From Streptomyces sp. cf386 (GTDB taxonomy: Bacteria > Actinomycetota > Actinomycetes > Streptomycetales > Streptomycetaceae): a DNA stretch of 64,000 bases. This document shows, piece by piece, positions 27,401-33,576 of this stretch. The stretch is taken from assembly GCF_900103585.1 (NCBI RefSeq), contig NZ_FNHV01000005.1, positions 372,001 through 436,000 of the forward strand, given 5' to 3'. Made by a program: the position numbers and the translations under genes. Each line of letters begins with the position of its first letter. Position 1 is the stretch's first letter. The notes beneath the pieces are model-generated. The model worked only from the letters and a program-made list of their open reading frames with translations, was not told the origin of the DNA and ran no database searches.

Positions 27401-28399
27401 GAACGCCCTGGGGGCGCCTGCGAGGAAGCCGGGCAGCCGGGACATCCCGCTGAAGAACATGCGGCTGCCCGACTGAGACAGCTTCATCAGCCCCTGGCCG
27501 GTCAACGTGGCGAGGGTCCGTGGCGCCATCAGCAGCCGGCCGCCCTGGAGCAGCATCCGGCCGCCCGCTCCGAGGGCCCGGCTGCCGCCCTTCATTCCCA
27601 GCGTGAAACCGGCCTTCATCAGGCGCATCAGTCCGCCGACCGTGGTGAGGCCCTTGGTCGACGGGAAGAGGATGCCCAGGAGGGCCAGGCCCAGCCCGAG
27701 GGCGTTCGTCTTGCCCTGGGCGTAGTCCACGACGGCTTTGACGAAGAGGATCGCGCCGACGCCGAACGCCAGCAGGCCCAGTGGGCCGCCCACGATGATC
27801 GCCGCGACCGTGAGCACGATCGAAAGGATCTCCAGCGCCTTCCAGAACCCGTCGACGAACTTCTGCCAGAAGCTCTTCTTCTTCGGCGGCTTGATGGGCC
27901 GGGACACCATCGAGGCCGCCTCCCTGAGGGCGTCCTCCAGAAGCTTGGCCTCGCCGGTGATGAAGTCGACCTCGGCCTCGACGTCGTTCTTCGCGGCGGT
28001 GAGTTCCGCCGGGGGCGGCGCGTCCTTGCCCACCAGGCCGGCCGGGGGGATCGCCACCGCGCCACCGCGTTCCGCGGCGCTCTCGGCCCGGCCCTGCGCC
28101 TCCCGCAGGGCGCCCGCGTAGCGCGCGGTGGCCGAGGCCGCGCGGTCGAAGGAGCGGTTGACGTTGGCCATGAACGTCTTGAGTTCCTGCTTCACATAGG
28201 TGCGCAGGGCGTCCGCGGTCTGCCCCTCGAAGCCACCGCCCGACGCGGTGCCGAGCATGTTGTCGAGGCCCACACCGACATCACCGGCCAGATCCCGGAG
28301 CTGACGGAACTCCCGGGTGACGCCGTCGATGACATCAGGGTTTCCGACAACCGGATTTCCGTCGTACCCCACTTGATTCCAGTCGCCGGGGCTGGCCAC
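18452..28399 (-). CDS. Giant type VII-associated polymorphic protein with ADP-ribosyltransferase-like domain
   Basis: Predicted 3315 residues. The GTG at 28399 has GGAGGA four bases upstream; an in-frame TTG at 28411 lacks one. Order of parts: a WXG-like helical type VII signal region (about 1-150); several membrane-compatible helices (about 170-265, LEILSIVLTVAAIIVGGPLGLLAFGVG); a long helical part; an ADP-ribosyltransferase-like domain around 970-1105 with WR, SAFVSTTTDQ and EREIAFPGG, matching the Arg, STS-like and E-x-E signatures of the Scabin/pierisin group; five copies of a GGFTLTD-FRF-RDLPARDG repeat (nt about 24740-21640); Trp/DGT-rich repeats; and a Gly/Ala-rich hydrophobic C-terminus (about 3040-3260). 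It is the first gene of the left arm. A secreted toxin or surface role is inferred. Confidence 0.82.
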   Translation of the reverse strand: MASPGDWNQVGYDGNPVVGNPDVIDGVTREFRQLRDLAGDVGVGLDNMLGTASGGGFEGQTADALRTYVKQELKTFMANVNRSFDRAASATARYAGALREAQGRAESAAERGGAVAIPPAGLVGKDAPPPAELTAAKNDVEAEVDFITGEAKLLEDALREAASMVSRPIKPPKKKSFWQKFVDGFWKALEILSIVLTVAAIIVGGPLGLLAFGVGAILFVKAVVDYAQGKTNALGLGLALLGILFPSTKGLTTVGGLMRLMKAGFTLGMKGGSRALGAGGRMLLQGGRLLMAPRTLATLTGQGLMKLSQSGSRMFFSGMSRLPGFLAGAPRAFANAMRFASGFSRGAVRWGRFAVRRDFFMTTGFVGGGMGRRLGVYALTNVGRAFDFMLSAFLPLRYSELARFGFRGAWRTGIMQRGLGGKPPIGAILGRGAASVAGDLSGRTARGLFTPEATRPLGEPGKLVVPGTRAWDDAVEELTEFTPPPAMLPRSTSSSSLPRVPGTSPNRFSGTFDDLVEPVAMSDLDALGSRLGPLLRNGIVEVRDLGADGLLPPQFRTALNTLDDLDELGGKTLTGPRSVLLEQPQSAVTRLRDLDAFVGLDRTQAGLLKPLDELAELAELAPFSVDGKLGGLTTGQLRKILDGEIDLVDVVPDGVILRIGKTDPVNIHVGLKDEVTIRVLDPEELGTGPLVGKFTGPDSPTRLGFRLDDLARLLPDAPGDMGRARELLGMGPLKNDLVSKTVTAPTGFPPLTLREIITGGAVGKAGADRFQAWVRAQNAAFDLDTAGQRLTQVADLPDVPPLRRAETQLDLSAAELKFNQARIEFDRLGMNLNSVRQNITVMMTRLDGPGAHLPVGELKLLDDLGQPTGRWITMEPGPTVNWVVRSDTGIVPDVKVQLTEGHFTVTGPDGIVTRFGPDGRPTDLGDLTPVSLRQDLTAPPVHLDDVTLPSLNGLDRLAAAADRSVDISAITPAPVWRTTDETLWRIGGKRSVDQIFSDGLRPRDPLDTNLDSMVRTGQPSAFVSTTTDQNLIWDGTFKYEIEAPGGIDVGRTFQRAEGTEAWKASGWEAEREIAFPGGIAPEFIRGAYQLDAQHNIVEWIPNPNFAGRNPMPDLAGDLRLHAEGPSGIGADDFRGLSLDDQLRLLDQLDLGGTSALDDLGGIGAHSPGRLSDLGDELDLGYLSESSQLSRFDAPPPLSELRLTDPGQTGIRVEWHSTPRAGDGVTLTDALGDVRLHYTADRALELVDLRIPGRDAFLRFDATPEMGALPRVVGPDGVPMAGTGVVVDPVKGAFGVVTGVKVGTPDGAWTARFDLDGTRLSEELVLSGHVGGALTDARLVTTFTRGPGGDMVPAFRVAAPGLGDGAFSVVRLPGDAAGRLPSGGFAVTDLADGNRFVFDRAGQFVDLPAEAPPIRLDTAGTTVPGTNTVPPTALDDFGGPLSERFPLHSIPENTPEISGLHIPENSALDGVAADLPRIEWTAGGDAPSVARLTDTASPTDLSLTRLTPFHDVRLSGVGDLAGLEFRITDGAPDAIRLDITQATPTPHGAGSQPRFTVERLDSGAFRVTDPAGTTRWEFSNAGEFLARETALVDNGLGLPSGLWFRSTPATMTDGMATRVVGLVGPRGVTDSFPLTTIDRTLQDRLPGGFTLTDSVTGSRFHYDADLDLAFRDVPARDGSGILRFTEGAPDVPPVRLDDLGGASGLDDLARIFERTLDEASGGTRPVSDLSLGTDLRLPGLDESTALRLPGPDALPALDDRALWQAVDQHWQGVLERTPGIRLSGAEDLADLEIRMVRVPSTDTAPGSFRLGLLDRAPAADGTVRGADFTVEALEGGRFAVTDPARNTTWTFAHDGSLVGREFVLAGEGLPPGLRISVHLNAADGTMEVIENGPAGSIRSMQLTATEGPLAGRLPGGFTLTDTVTGSRFHFDRSGALVFRDLPARDGSGFLRFTEGARDLEPTRLVDPLAERFPLNAIPEEDLLDDALTDITQLFERTLDEASGVRGVPDGAAADLSGISGAMEFLHLAPGSHALQNLDVLRVQQLAGDATDSLNRFGLGSDLLHDQFRQLTAQAHEGIRQGAATAMRQYLDLPLATRLEDLQNGGSRAFGDFTVTPTPHGTGPGGSRFTVTHTPTDLSSGFGANRELLYQEVFLRGGPAELDGTKLGLTGRAAEGGWTPDSVEFVGTRVADDAFTVTPLAPNTPTELRGGFTLTDTAGTTKWHYGPEGTLALRDVQLSGDRGLLRFDAGAPDGVPRVLDTSGNPSLTLRVERLDDGRIALTSTGKGVQPLERTVLDAQGVKVLEETVAVRVKGGKPGGQYWQIDHVTGKAVRVDPTGTPLTGRYATAKVEKSATGQFKLTGDGNVTLFEREVLRNGNVLQVDVDRVGRARWTEFDEAGTKVRSGERIWDNDRRTIHDTLSNRWAPVDVLDVRTYTKALDGGLIRAEKNASGDWSWTRFNTDGTEVLSGTRDWSWNRIGFKDSFLDPATGQRTLAQQRGNIWPLDGYHGSRLYTEHPVVPGHAPAGTRVDPALHTAIGPNNKPIDIIEELSEQLADGGTIHVVRISDQRLPAAFWYSGAGQNRFQDFFRNFATGDSQFQVSKWTEIAPDGSSLRGVRLVSHGGHSWQDIDQFGRLVRETRKLENGNVIEVGRSLTDPKQWAPAPKRNGNPASYELPWRDTTSGVFGTRHIAVDGHFEDVFRNAAGDEVLSMRSQGTGVREYLADNPARGIGTDDVSGVWVDKNTQMQITGRRDHWGDLHVEAHGNPRHRTWTWKATDAEGNVTEGVRRQSRGSLYSPVWDDSFTDFKRLDNGKLEALRERTATDNGTVWIDATRRDDDTWIWRKTDADGTVHSQGIRDHQDLAKGRWTDRIGDEVVRRRNGGRVREFAYTVEIPPTPVTPTLSTGGSTLSELLSASRRHFEPPVSVTVDGEVWREWDMGTVRHRRDPVEGVPGRYRESESLWGQWREYQDGRLVAQRTIAGRVWATDAFGRWSTFDVAKLPEISSLPSVGGQVGLDGHRSWRLIGREVDFRGYTTELRGVNREFRDVFHEIWTGVEDGSSRAMPMWRHQVRKVLTDFTMGYLIEFGTSFAVSAIVADINNTRFDPTQAFERALLNAAIGGAIRTGVNVLYDTTRLGYLKNGLTNLDQGMDFNRHPQASKDDWPGEWSAYENPTRWRSGSYDFFNNLGVGVLTGFVNGTVNAAVFGVNGEKRTGLDALEAGAWNAAASALTGVTSGLTRYAWHATAGSRVFHRLGPGDYLWQTTEALTAGIINSFLTGQNGANVQPSRAFPSTSTTPAPAPQPPADQPAALTEGMELP

Positions 28400-28462
28400 G
28401 GGGTCCTCCAAGGTGTCCAGGACGCGAGGGTCGGCCGCTCTGTACGCGGATGACGTCGTGGT

Positions 28463-28490
28463 GACGTATTCAGCGGGATCAACAGTTCAA
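28463..28490 (-). promoter_or_regulatory. Candidate ECF-type promoter of the giant gene (minus strand)
   Basis: On the minus strand TTGAAC (28490-28485), 18 bases, then CGTC (28466-28463). The giant gene's GTG lies about 64 bp beyond. The same motif with the same 18-base spacing occurs on the plus strand at 28546-28573. The pattern resembles ECF promoters (GAAC ... CGTC). Confidence 0.5.
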
Positions 28491-28545
28491 CGAAGTGACG
28501 GAAGCCACATACCTGCTGGTCAGTAGGGTGCCGGGGAAAAATTCT

Positions 28546-28573
28546 TTGAACCTTTCGACGCCATGTCTGCGTC
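28546..28573 (+). promoter_or_regulatory. Candidate ECF-type promoter of the coiled-coil gene (plus strand)
   Basis: TTGAAC (28546-28551), 18 bases, then CGTC (28570-28573), about 88 bp before the GTG of the coiled-coil gene. It mirrors the motif on the other strand, which suggests one sigma factor drives both arms. The ECF sigma gene at 31666 is the obvious candidate. Confidence 0.5.
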
Positions 28574-28661
28574 TACAGGGCGGACTCGATACCGCCCCTT
28601 GTTCGGTATCGCGAACCGCTTGCCGCCTCGGCCCGAACACCGGAAGAAAGGACGGATAGAC

Positions 28662-30920
28662 GTGGCTCGCATTTCGGTCGACTACGATCTGATGTACGTC
28701 CTCGCCCGCCAGATCTGGCATCTCCGCGATGAATTGGACGTCTCCTCGCAGACGGACCGCGATTTCGCCGCCGGTGACATCGGGCCCCGCCGGGACACGG
28801 CCGAGGAGCTGACGAACTTCTACGGCGCCTGGCAGAAGTCGTTCCGCGAGGCCTGGCAGGTCATGACCGACCTCGGCAACCTCCTCGACGAGATCGGCAA
28901 GGCGTTCTACGACCAGGACGCGGGCACCGCGGCCAACGCCTCCACGATGGCGGCGTCCTATCTGCGGCAGAACATCAAGGCCGAGAACGACGCCTACAAG
29001 CAGCGCCAGGACGCCATGTACAAGCGGGCCGAGGCCGCCAACCTGGAGCGGCGGCACAAGCCCGGGCAGCTCTATCTGCAGCGGCAGCAGGAGGAGCACG
29101 AGAAGAAGCGGGCGGCCCTGGAGAAGGAGCAGGAGGCCCAGGCGAAGCGGCAGGAAGGCTTCATCAAGCAGCAGGAGGCCCTCCAGAAGGAGCAGGAGCC
29201 GCTGCGGCAGCGCCAGGACGAACTCGACCGCCGGCAGCAGGAGTTGTGGGAGCAGCAGAAGGCCGAGCGTGAGGAACAGGAGTCGGCTTTCGCGGCGAAG
29301 CAGGAAGCCCTGAACAAGGAAGCCGAATCCCTGCGGGGCGACCAGGAGCCGCTGCGGCAGCAGCAGGACGAACTGCAGCGCAAGCAGCAGGAGTTGTGGC
29401 AGGAGGAGAAGGATCTGCGCCATGCGCAGGAGGCCCTGTACCTGGCGCAGCAGGCCGCTCTGCAACAGCAGCAGGACGCGTACGACGCCAAGAGCGAGGC
29501 CCTGACGAAGAAGCAGGAGGCGCTCTGGAAGGAGCGGGACGCCCTGATGCGCAAGAAGGGCGTCACCCAGGGCGAACTCGACGCCTGGCAGAAGAAGCAG
29601 GACGCCCTGTGGGCCGAGCAGGACGCCCTGTGGGAGAAGGAGGGCGAGCCCCTCCAGAAGAAGTGGGACGACCTGGACAAGCTGGCGGCCGACCAGGAGA
29701 AGGCGTTCGATCCCCTCCAGGCACGGCAGGAGGCCCTGGACAAGCAGCGCCAGGCGCTCGCCGACCAGCAGGAACCCTTCGGCGATCGGGCGGAGGAGCT
29801 CCAGCGCAAGCAGGAGGGCCTCTGGAAGGAACAGGACGCCGCGCGCAAGACCCTGGACGGCGAGCAGGACAAGGAACAGGGCGACCTGGACCGGGAGAAG
29901 GACGCCCTGCAGAAGGAGCAGGACGCCTTCGCGCCGAAGTGGGACGAGCTGGACAAGCAGCAGGAAGCCCTGTGGAAGGACCAGGCGGCGAACGAAGAGG
30001 CGCAGAAGCAGCTCGACAAGGAAGAGGAGCCGCTGCGCCGCCAGGCCGAGGACATGCAGAAGAGCTGGGCCGCGGACCAGGAGGAGCTGGCGAAGAAGCC
30101 CGCCTGGACACCGGAGAGCGGCGAACCCAACCCCCTGAACAGGAACCGCGAACTGGGCGGGCAGGGGCCGTCGGAGACCCCGCCGCCACCGGTACCGAAC
30201 GGCTACGAGCGGGACGACGAGAACGGCCACACCAAGGTCGAGTACAAGCTGGACGCGAACGGGCAGATCGAGGTCGACAAGAACGGCAACCCGGTCGAGA
30301 CGACGGTCACGATCACCAACAAGAACGGGCTGACGTACCGCGAGACGTACCGCACGCTCTCCGAGGACGGCGACTCCGTGACCACCACCCACCGCTCCGA
30401 CGGCACCGTCTCCAAGGTCTACCTGGATGTGGATCCCGGGGGCTACGACAAGGGGTTCATGAAGCGGTACGTCACCGACGAGAACGGCGACACCCAGCAG
30501 ATCTGGACCAAGGCGCCCGACGGCGACTGGGTGCTGAACATGGACAAGGAGACGTACTTCAACTCCGAGGCCGGTCAGGAGGACCCCCAGAAGTTCCTGG
30601 ACCGGCCGCCCGCCTACCTCACCGTGGAGAAGCCCCTGGTGGACGCGGGCGGGCACCTGGCCGACGGCACCTCCGCGCAGGGGACCACCACCACCCTGCC
30701 CGACGGCAACACCCGCACCGACTACACGCGTTCGGACGGCTCCGTCCTGCGGGTCGTCACCACGGACATGAACCGCTACGTCGCCGACGGCAGCGGCGAG
30801 ATCCAGGAGATCTGGCAGAAGAACCAGGACGGCACCTGGTACTTGAGGGACTCCATCACCCAGCACCAGCGCTACGGCGACGAACCACCCCTCGGGACGC
30901 TCGGCGAGAACTGGCGCTGA
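28662..30920 (+). CDS. WXG-like, Gln/Glu/Lys-rich coiled-coil protein of the type VII-like locus
   Basis: Predicted 752 residues from a GTG with AGAAAGGA upstream. Residues 1-100 are helical and WXG-like (LTNFYGAWQKSFREAWQVMTDLGNLLDEIG), the usual type VII substrate or adaptor region. Residues about 105-480 are a very long Q/E/K/R-rich coiled coil in which Q-[EQD]-x-L-W recurs at least six times (QQELW, QQELW, QEALW, QDALW, QEGLW, QEALW). After a Pro-rich break, residues about 500-752 carry two copies of a beta-type repeat ending in IW-x-x-x-x-DG-x-W, similar to Trp/DGT repeats in the giant protein. Function unknown; a stalk, scaffold or secreted adhesin is conceivable. Confidence 0.85.
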   Translation: MARISVDYDLMYVLARQIWHLRDELDVSSQTDRDFAAGDIGPRRDTAEELTNFYGAWQKSFREAWQVMTDLGNLLDEIGKAFYDQDAGTAANASTMAASYLRQNIKAENDAYKQRQDAMYKRAEAANLERRHKPGQLYLQRQQEEHEKKRAALEKEQEAQAKRQEGFIKQQEALQKEQEPLRQRQDELDRRQQELWEQQKAEREEQESAFAAKQEALNKEAESLRGDQEPLRQQQDELQRKQQELWQEEKDLRHAQEALYLAQQAALQQQQDAYDAKSEALTKKQEALWKERDALMRKKGVTQGELDAWQKKQDALWAEQDALWEKEGEPLQKKWDDLDKLAADQEKAFDPLQARQEALDKQRQALADQQEPFGDRAEELQRKQEGLWKEQDAARKTLDGEQDKEQGDLDREKDALQKEQDAFAPKWDELDKQQEALWKDQAANEEAQKQLDKEEEPLRRQAEDMQKSWAADQEELAKKPAWTPESGEPNPLNRNRELGGQGPSETPPPPVPNGYERDDENGHTKVEYKLDANGQIEVDKNGNPVETTVTITNKNGLTYRETYRTLSEDGDSVTTTHRSDGTVSKVYLDVDPGGYDKGFMKRYVTDENGDTQQIWTKAPDGDWVLNMDKETYFNSEAGQEDPQKFLDRPPAYLTVEKPLVDAGGHLADGTSAQGTTTTLPDGNTRTDYTRSDGSVLRVVTTDMNRYVADGSGEIQEIWQKNQDGTWYLRDSITQHQRYGDEPPLGTLGENWR

Positions 30921-30965
30921 TCTCCCGGCACAGGGCCGGACAGCCTCCGGCCCACCCCTGAAGCT

Positions 30966-31005
30966 CCCTGCGGGCGCCGAACTCCCCCCCTTGGCGCCCG
31001 CAGGG
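30966..31005 (+). terminator. 13-bp hairpin after the coiled-coil gene
   Basis: CCCTGCGGGCGCC (30966-30978) pairs perfectly with GGCGCCCGCAGGG (30993-31005) around a 14-base loop. It lies 45 bp after the stop. It could terminate, or partly terminate, before the WXG100 gene. Confidence 0.75.
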
Positions 31006-31010
31006 TCCCA

Positions 31011-31030
31011 GGGCCCGCATCCGCGGGCCC
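31011..31030 (+). terminator. Second tandem hairpin before the WXG100 gene
   Basis: GGGCCCGC (31011-31018) pairs with GCGGGCCC (31023-31030) around four bases, immediately after the first hairpin. The two together may set the ratio of coiled-coil to WXG100 transcripts or protect a 3' end. Confidence 0.5.
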
Positions 31031-31096
31031 GAGAGTTCCATCACCCAGGTGCACGGTCGGTCGCGACCGCAGGCACCGCAACGGAAAGAGGCCACG

Positions 31097-31396
31097 ATGC
31101 CCCGTACCACCGTCGACGAAGAGGCGATCAACGCCACGGCCGCCAAGCTGAACAACGCCGTCAGCTCCACGCTGGTGCCTCAGCTGTCGGAGCTCCAGCG
31201 CGAGGTCGAGGCGCTCCTCGGCGACGGCCTGGTGCTGGCGCAGACCAGCCCCAAGCTGCGCGAGTCCTACACGAACTTCAACACCTCGGTGACCCAGGCG
31301 GTCAACAACATCACCGAGTTCGCCAAGCAGTTCCAGCAGATCGGCCAGTCCGTGAAGGACCTCGACGGGCAGATCGCCGGCGGCATCCCCGCGTGA
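31097..31396 (+). CDS. WXG100 family type VII protein
   Basis: Predicted 99 residues, the canonical WXG100 length. Two amphipathic helices are obvious: DEEAINATAAKLNNAVSSTLVPQLSELQREVEALL and SYTNFNTSVTQAVNNITEFAKQFQQIGQSVKDLDGQI. The loop between them has GDGLVLAQTSPKLRESY in place of a strict WXG turn, which is a common departure. Such proteins form helical hairpin dimers and are co-secreted substrates or chaperones in type VII systems. AAAGAGG precedes the ATG. It is followed by its own hairpin, so it may be expressed at high level as a separate transcript. Confidence 0.82.
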   Translation: MPRTTVDEEAINATAAKLNNAVSSTLVPQLSELQREVEALLGDGLVLAQTSPKLRESYTNFNTSVTQAVNNITEFAKQFQQIGQSVKDLDGQIAGGIPA

Positions 31397-31419
31397 TGCG
31401 CGACAAATAAGATGAACCG

Positions 31420-31449
31420 GGGCGAACGGGACTCATTCTCCGTTCGCCC
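31420..31449 (+). terminator. 10-bp hairpin terminator after the WXG100 gene
   Basis: GGGCGAACGG (31420-31429) pairs with CCGTTCGCCC (31440-31449) around a 10-base loop, 24 bp after the WXG100 stop. It separates the WXG100 gene from the sigma-factor operon. Confidence 0.8.
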
Positions 31450-31493
31450 TGGTCGACTTCCCATGTCGAACCTCACGTTCACCTCAAAGACGC

Positions 31494-31521
31494 TTGAAAG
31501 TTGTGGCAACCCTCATAGACT
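31494..31521 (+). promoter_or_regulatory. Candidate vegetative promoter of the sigma-factor operon
   Basis: TTGAAA (31494-31499), 16 bases, TAGACT (31516-31521). Both boxes are close to the HrdB-type consensus of Streptomyces. It lies about 145 bp before the ATG of the ECF sigma factor and after the WXG100 terminator. It differs from the TTGAAC-N18-CGTC pair, so the sigma gene may not be strictly autoregulated. Confidence 0.5.
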
Positions 31522-31665
31522 CACCGCTCAACAGGAATCATCAGTTCCACTCGTGGATGCGGTGGTCACCTGGGCATTCATGTTCACTGCACAGCACCCG
31601 CCGCGTTCGCGGCGCCCGAACTGACCGGCTCATCAGACCGAGGCCGGTTCTGCGGGAGGCAACAC

Positions 31666-32235
31666 ATGAGAACGTCCACAACCTGTCCCGCCGACGGGAA
31701 CCCTCACAGACCCGGCGGGAGCGCTCCCGCCGGCGACGGCGGCTTCCGTGAGCTGTACGAACAGCACCACGGCCCCCTGTTGCGCTACGTCAGCGGCATG
31801 CTGCGCGGCGATCAGCAGCGCGCCGAGGACTTCGTCCAGGAGACCCTGTTGCGCGCCTGGCTGAGCAGCGCGGACCAGCCGCCGGACTGGGCACCCTCAC
31901 GGGCCTGGCTGTTCCGGGTGGCGCACAACCTGGTGGTGGACTGGACGCGCCGCGAGCAGTCCCGCCCCGAGTACCACCAGGAGCTGCTGGAATCGCACGC
32001 CGAGCCCGTCGACCCGATCGGCCAGGCGGTGCACCGCCGCTTCCTCGTGCACGCCCTCTCCCGCCTCTCCCTGCCGCACCGCGAGGTGCTCTTCTACGTC
32101 TACGTGCTGGGCTGGACCGGCCCGGACGCCGCGGACGCCCTGTCCATCCCCGCGGGCACGGTCAAGTCCCGTACGCATCACGCGATTCGGGAGCTGCGCC
32201 GCCGCCACCCCCAGGACGCGCTGGTGGCCGCATGA
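31666..32235 (+). CDS. ECF RNA polymerase sigma factor
   Basis: Predicted 189 residues with GGGAGG before the ATG. Region 2 is clear (GGFRELYEQHHGPLLRYVSGML, then AEDFVQETLLRAW and RAWLFRVAHNLVVDWTRR), and region 4 has VLFYVYVLGWTGPDAADALSIPAGTVKSRTHHAIRELRRR. This length and layout are those of an ECF factor. No zinc anti-sigma protein is recognised next to it; the following gene overlaps by four bases (ATGA) and encodes a membrane protein that could fill such a role. Its likely targets are the matched divergent motifs at 28.5 kb. Confidence 0.92.
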   Translation: MRTSTTCPADGNPHRPGGSAPAGDGGFRELYEQHHGPLLRYVSGMLRGDQQRAEDFVQETLLRAWLSSADQPPDWAPSRAWLFRVAHNLVVDWTRREQSRPEYHQELLESHAEPVDPIGQAVHRRFLVHALSRLSLPHREVLFYVYVLGWTGPDAADALSIPAGTVKSRTHHAIRELRRRHPQDALVAA

Positions 32236-33497
32236 CGGGGGGCATACCGGCGCGGGGCCATGTGATCTCGCTGGCCAAGCCGGACTCGTCGCTCGTGACG
32301 GCGCTGCTGGTCGCCGTCGCCGTACTTCTGCTGCTGTTCCTGCTGCTGCGGCACTTCGTGCGCAAGCGTGGCGGCTGGCGGCGGTTCCGGCGGGGCGTCG
32401 CCCAGGAGATCGCCCTGACCAGGCGGGCGTTCGGCGAGCCGCTGCGCTCCTTCCGGCGCCACCGCCGCGGGGTGCGGGCGCTCTCCCGCCACCTGTGCGA
32501 CCCCCGGTCCGGCCTCCTCGTACGACGGTTGCTGGACGGCGCCGGAGCGGCCCTCGGCGAGGTGCCCGGCGCCTTCGCCTACGGCTTGCGCACGGAGCCC
32601 GGCTGGGCCGCCGTCCAGATCGCCGCCCGCCGGCTGCCCGCCCCGCCCGCCCCGTGGGAGGTCGCCGACGGCATCAGTCCGCAGTCCTGGTGCCTGAGCC
32701 TGGACGACGCGGAGTCGTTGCCGGACGCGGCGCCCCGAGCGGGCACCCGGGTGCGGCCGCTGCCGGTCACCGTCGGCATGGCGGACGACCTGTGCGTCCA
32801 CCTCGACCTGGCCGCCGGTCCCCGGCTGATCACCGTCGAGGGCGATCCGGCGACCCGGTTCCGTCTGCTCCAGGCCCTGGCCGCGCAGCTGGACCGACCG
32901 GGCAGCGGAGCCTCGGTCACCGTGGCGGACGGCGTCCACCCCCACTACCACGGCGAGCCGCTCGACAGCGTGCTGCGCCGACTGGAGGACACGCCCGCCC
33001 CGACGACGGAGGGAGAGGTCGTCACCACCACCACGGTCGTGGTCTGCGCTTCCCCCACCCGCGAACAGGCCCGGCGCCTGACCGCCCTCGCCGCCACCGG
33101 CACCGTCGTCTGTCTCGCCGACGGTCCGGCCGCCGGGCACAGCTGGGCCCTGCGCGTCGACGGCCGCGGCCGGGTCAGCGCCCCGGAGCTCGACCTGTCC
33201 GCGGACTCGGCCCCGCTAAGCAGGGCCGTCGCCGCGGCCGTCCGCTCGGACCGGCGCCGCGCGCGCCGCGCCCCGGAGCGGCAGAGGCCGATGGAGACGG
33301 CCGTCGAGCCGCGTCCGGCCCCGCAGCGGCAGGTGCCCGAACCGGCCGGGCAGCCGGAGGTCTCGGAGCTGTCCGAGCTCGTCGAGCAGCCCACGCGCGC
33401 GGCCCCGGCCCGGACCGTCGCGGGTGCCGACCTCCTGTCCGAGCCGGCCACGGCCCGGACCCACCGCGCCGAGGCGTCGTCCACCGGCGGGGAGTAG
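32232..33497 (+). CDS. Membrane-anchored protein of the type VII-like locus
   Basis: Predicted 421 residues. One strong membrane helix lies near the N-terminus (SLVTALLVAVAVLLLLFLLLRHFV, about residues 18-40), followed by a basic stretch and a large soluble, probably cytoplasmic, part with no motif I recognise. The C-terminal 80 residues are Pro/Glu/Arg-rich and look disordered. It overlaps the sigma gene by ATGA and is 79 bp before the EccC-type gene. It may be a membrane adaptor for the ATPase or a regulator of the sigma factor. It is not a clear EccE. Confidence 0.72.
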   Translation: MTGGIPARGHVISLAKPDSSLVTALLVAVAVLLLLFLLLRHFVRKRGGWRRFRRGVAQEIALTRRAFGEPLRSFRRHRRGVRALSRHLCDPRSGLLVRRLLDGAGAALGEVPGAFAYGLRTEPGWAAVQIAARRLPAPPAPWEVADGISPQSWCLSLDDAESLPDAAPRAGTRVRPLPVTVGMADDLCVHLDLAAGPRLITVEGDPATRFRLLQALAAQLDRPGSGASVTVADGVHPHYHGEPLDSVLRRLEDTPAPTTEGEVVTTTTVVVCASPTREQARRLTALAATGTVVCLADGPAAGHSWALRVDGRGRVSAPELDLSADSAPLSRAVAAAVRSDRRRARRAPERQRPMETAVEPRPAPQRQVPEPAGQPEVSELSELVEQPTRAAPARTVAGADLLSEPATARTHRAEASSTGGE

Positions 33498-33576
33498 CCC
33501 GCCACCGCACGCCGGCACCACAGCCCTCTTGCTCGCAGCCCTTGCTCGCCCCACGAACCACCCCCGAAGGGGAGAG

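Noticed and set aside
28399..28411. TTG at 28411 as the start of the giant gene
   Set aside because: GGAGGA lies between this TTG and the GTG at 28399 and fits the GTG; nothing similar precedes the TTG.
32232..33497. Calling the membrane protein EccE or a zinc anti-sigma factor
   Set aside because: Only one N-terminal membrane helix, no recognised EccE pattern and no HxxxCxxC motif; left as unknown.
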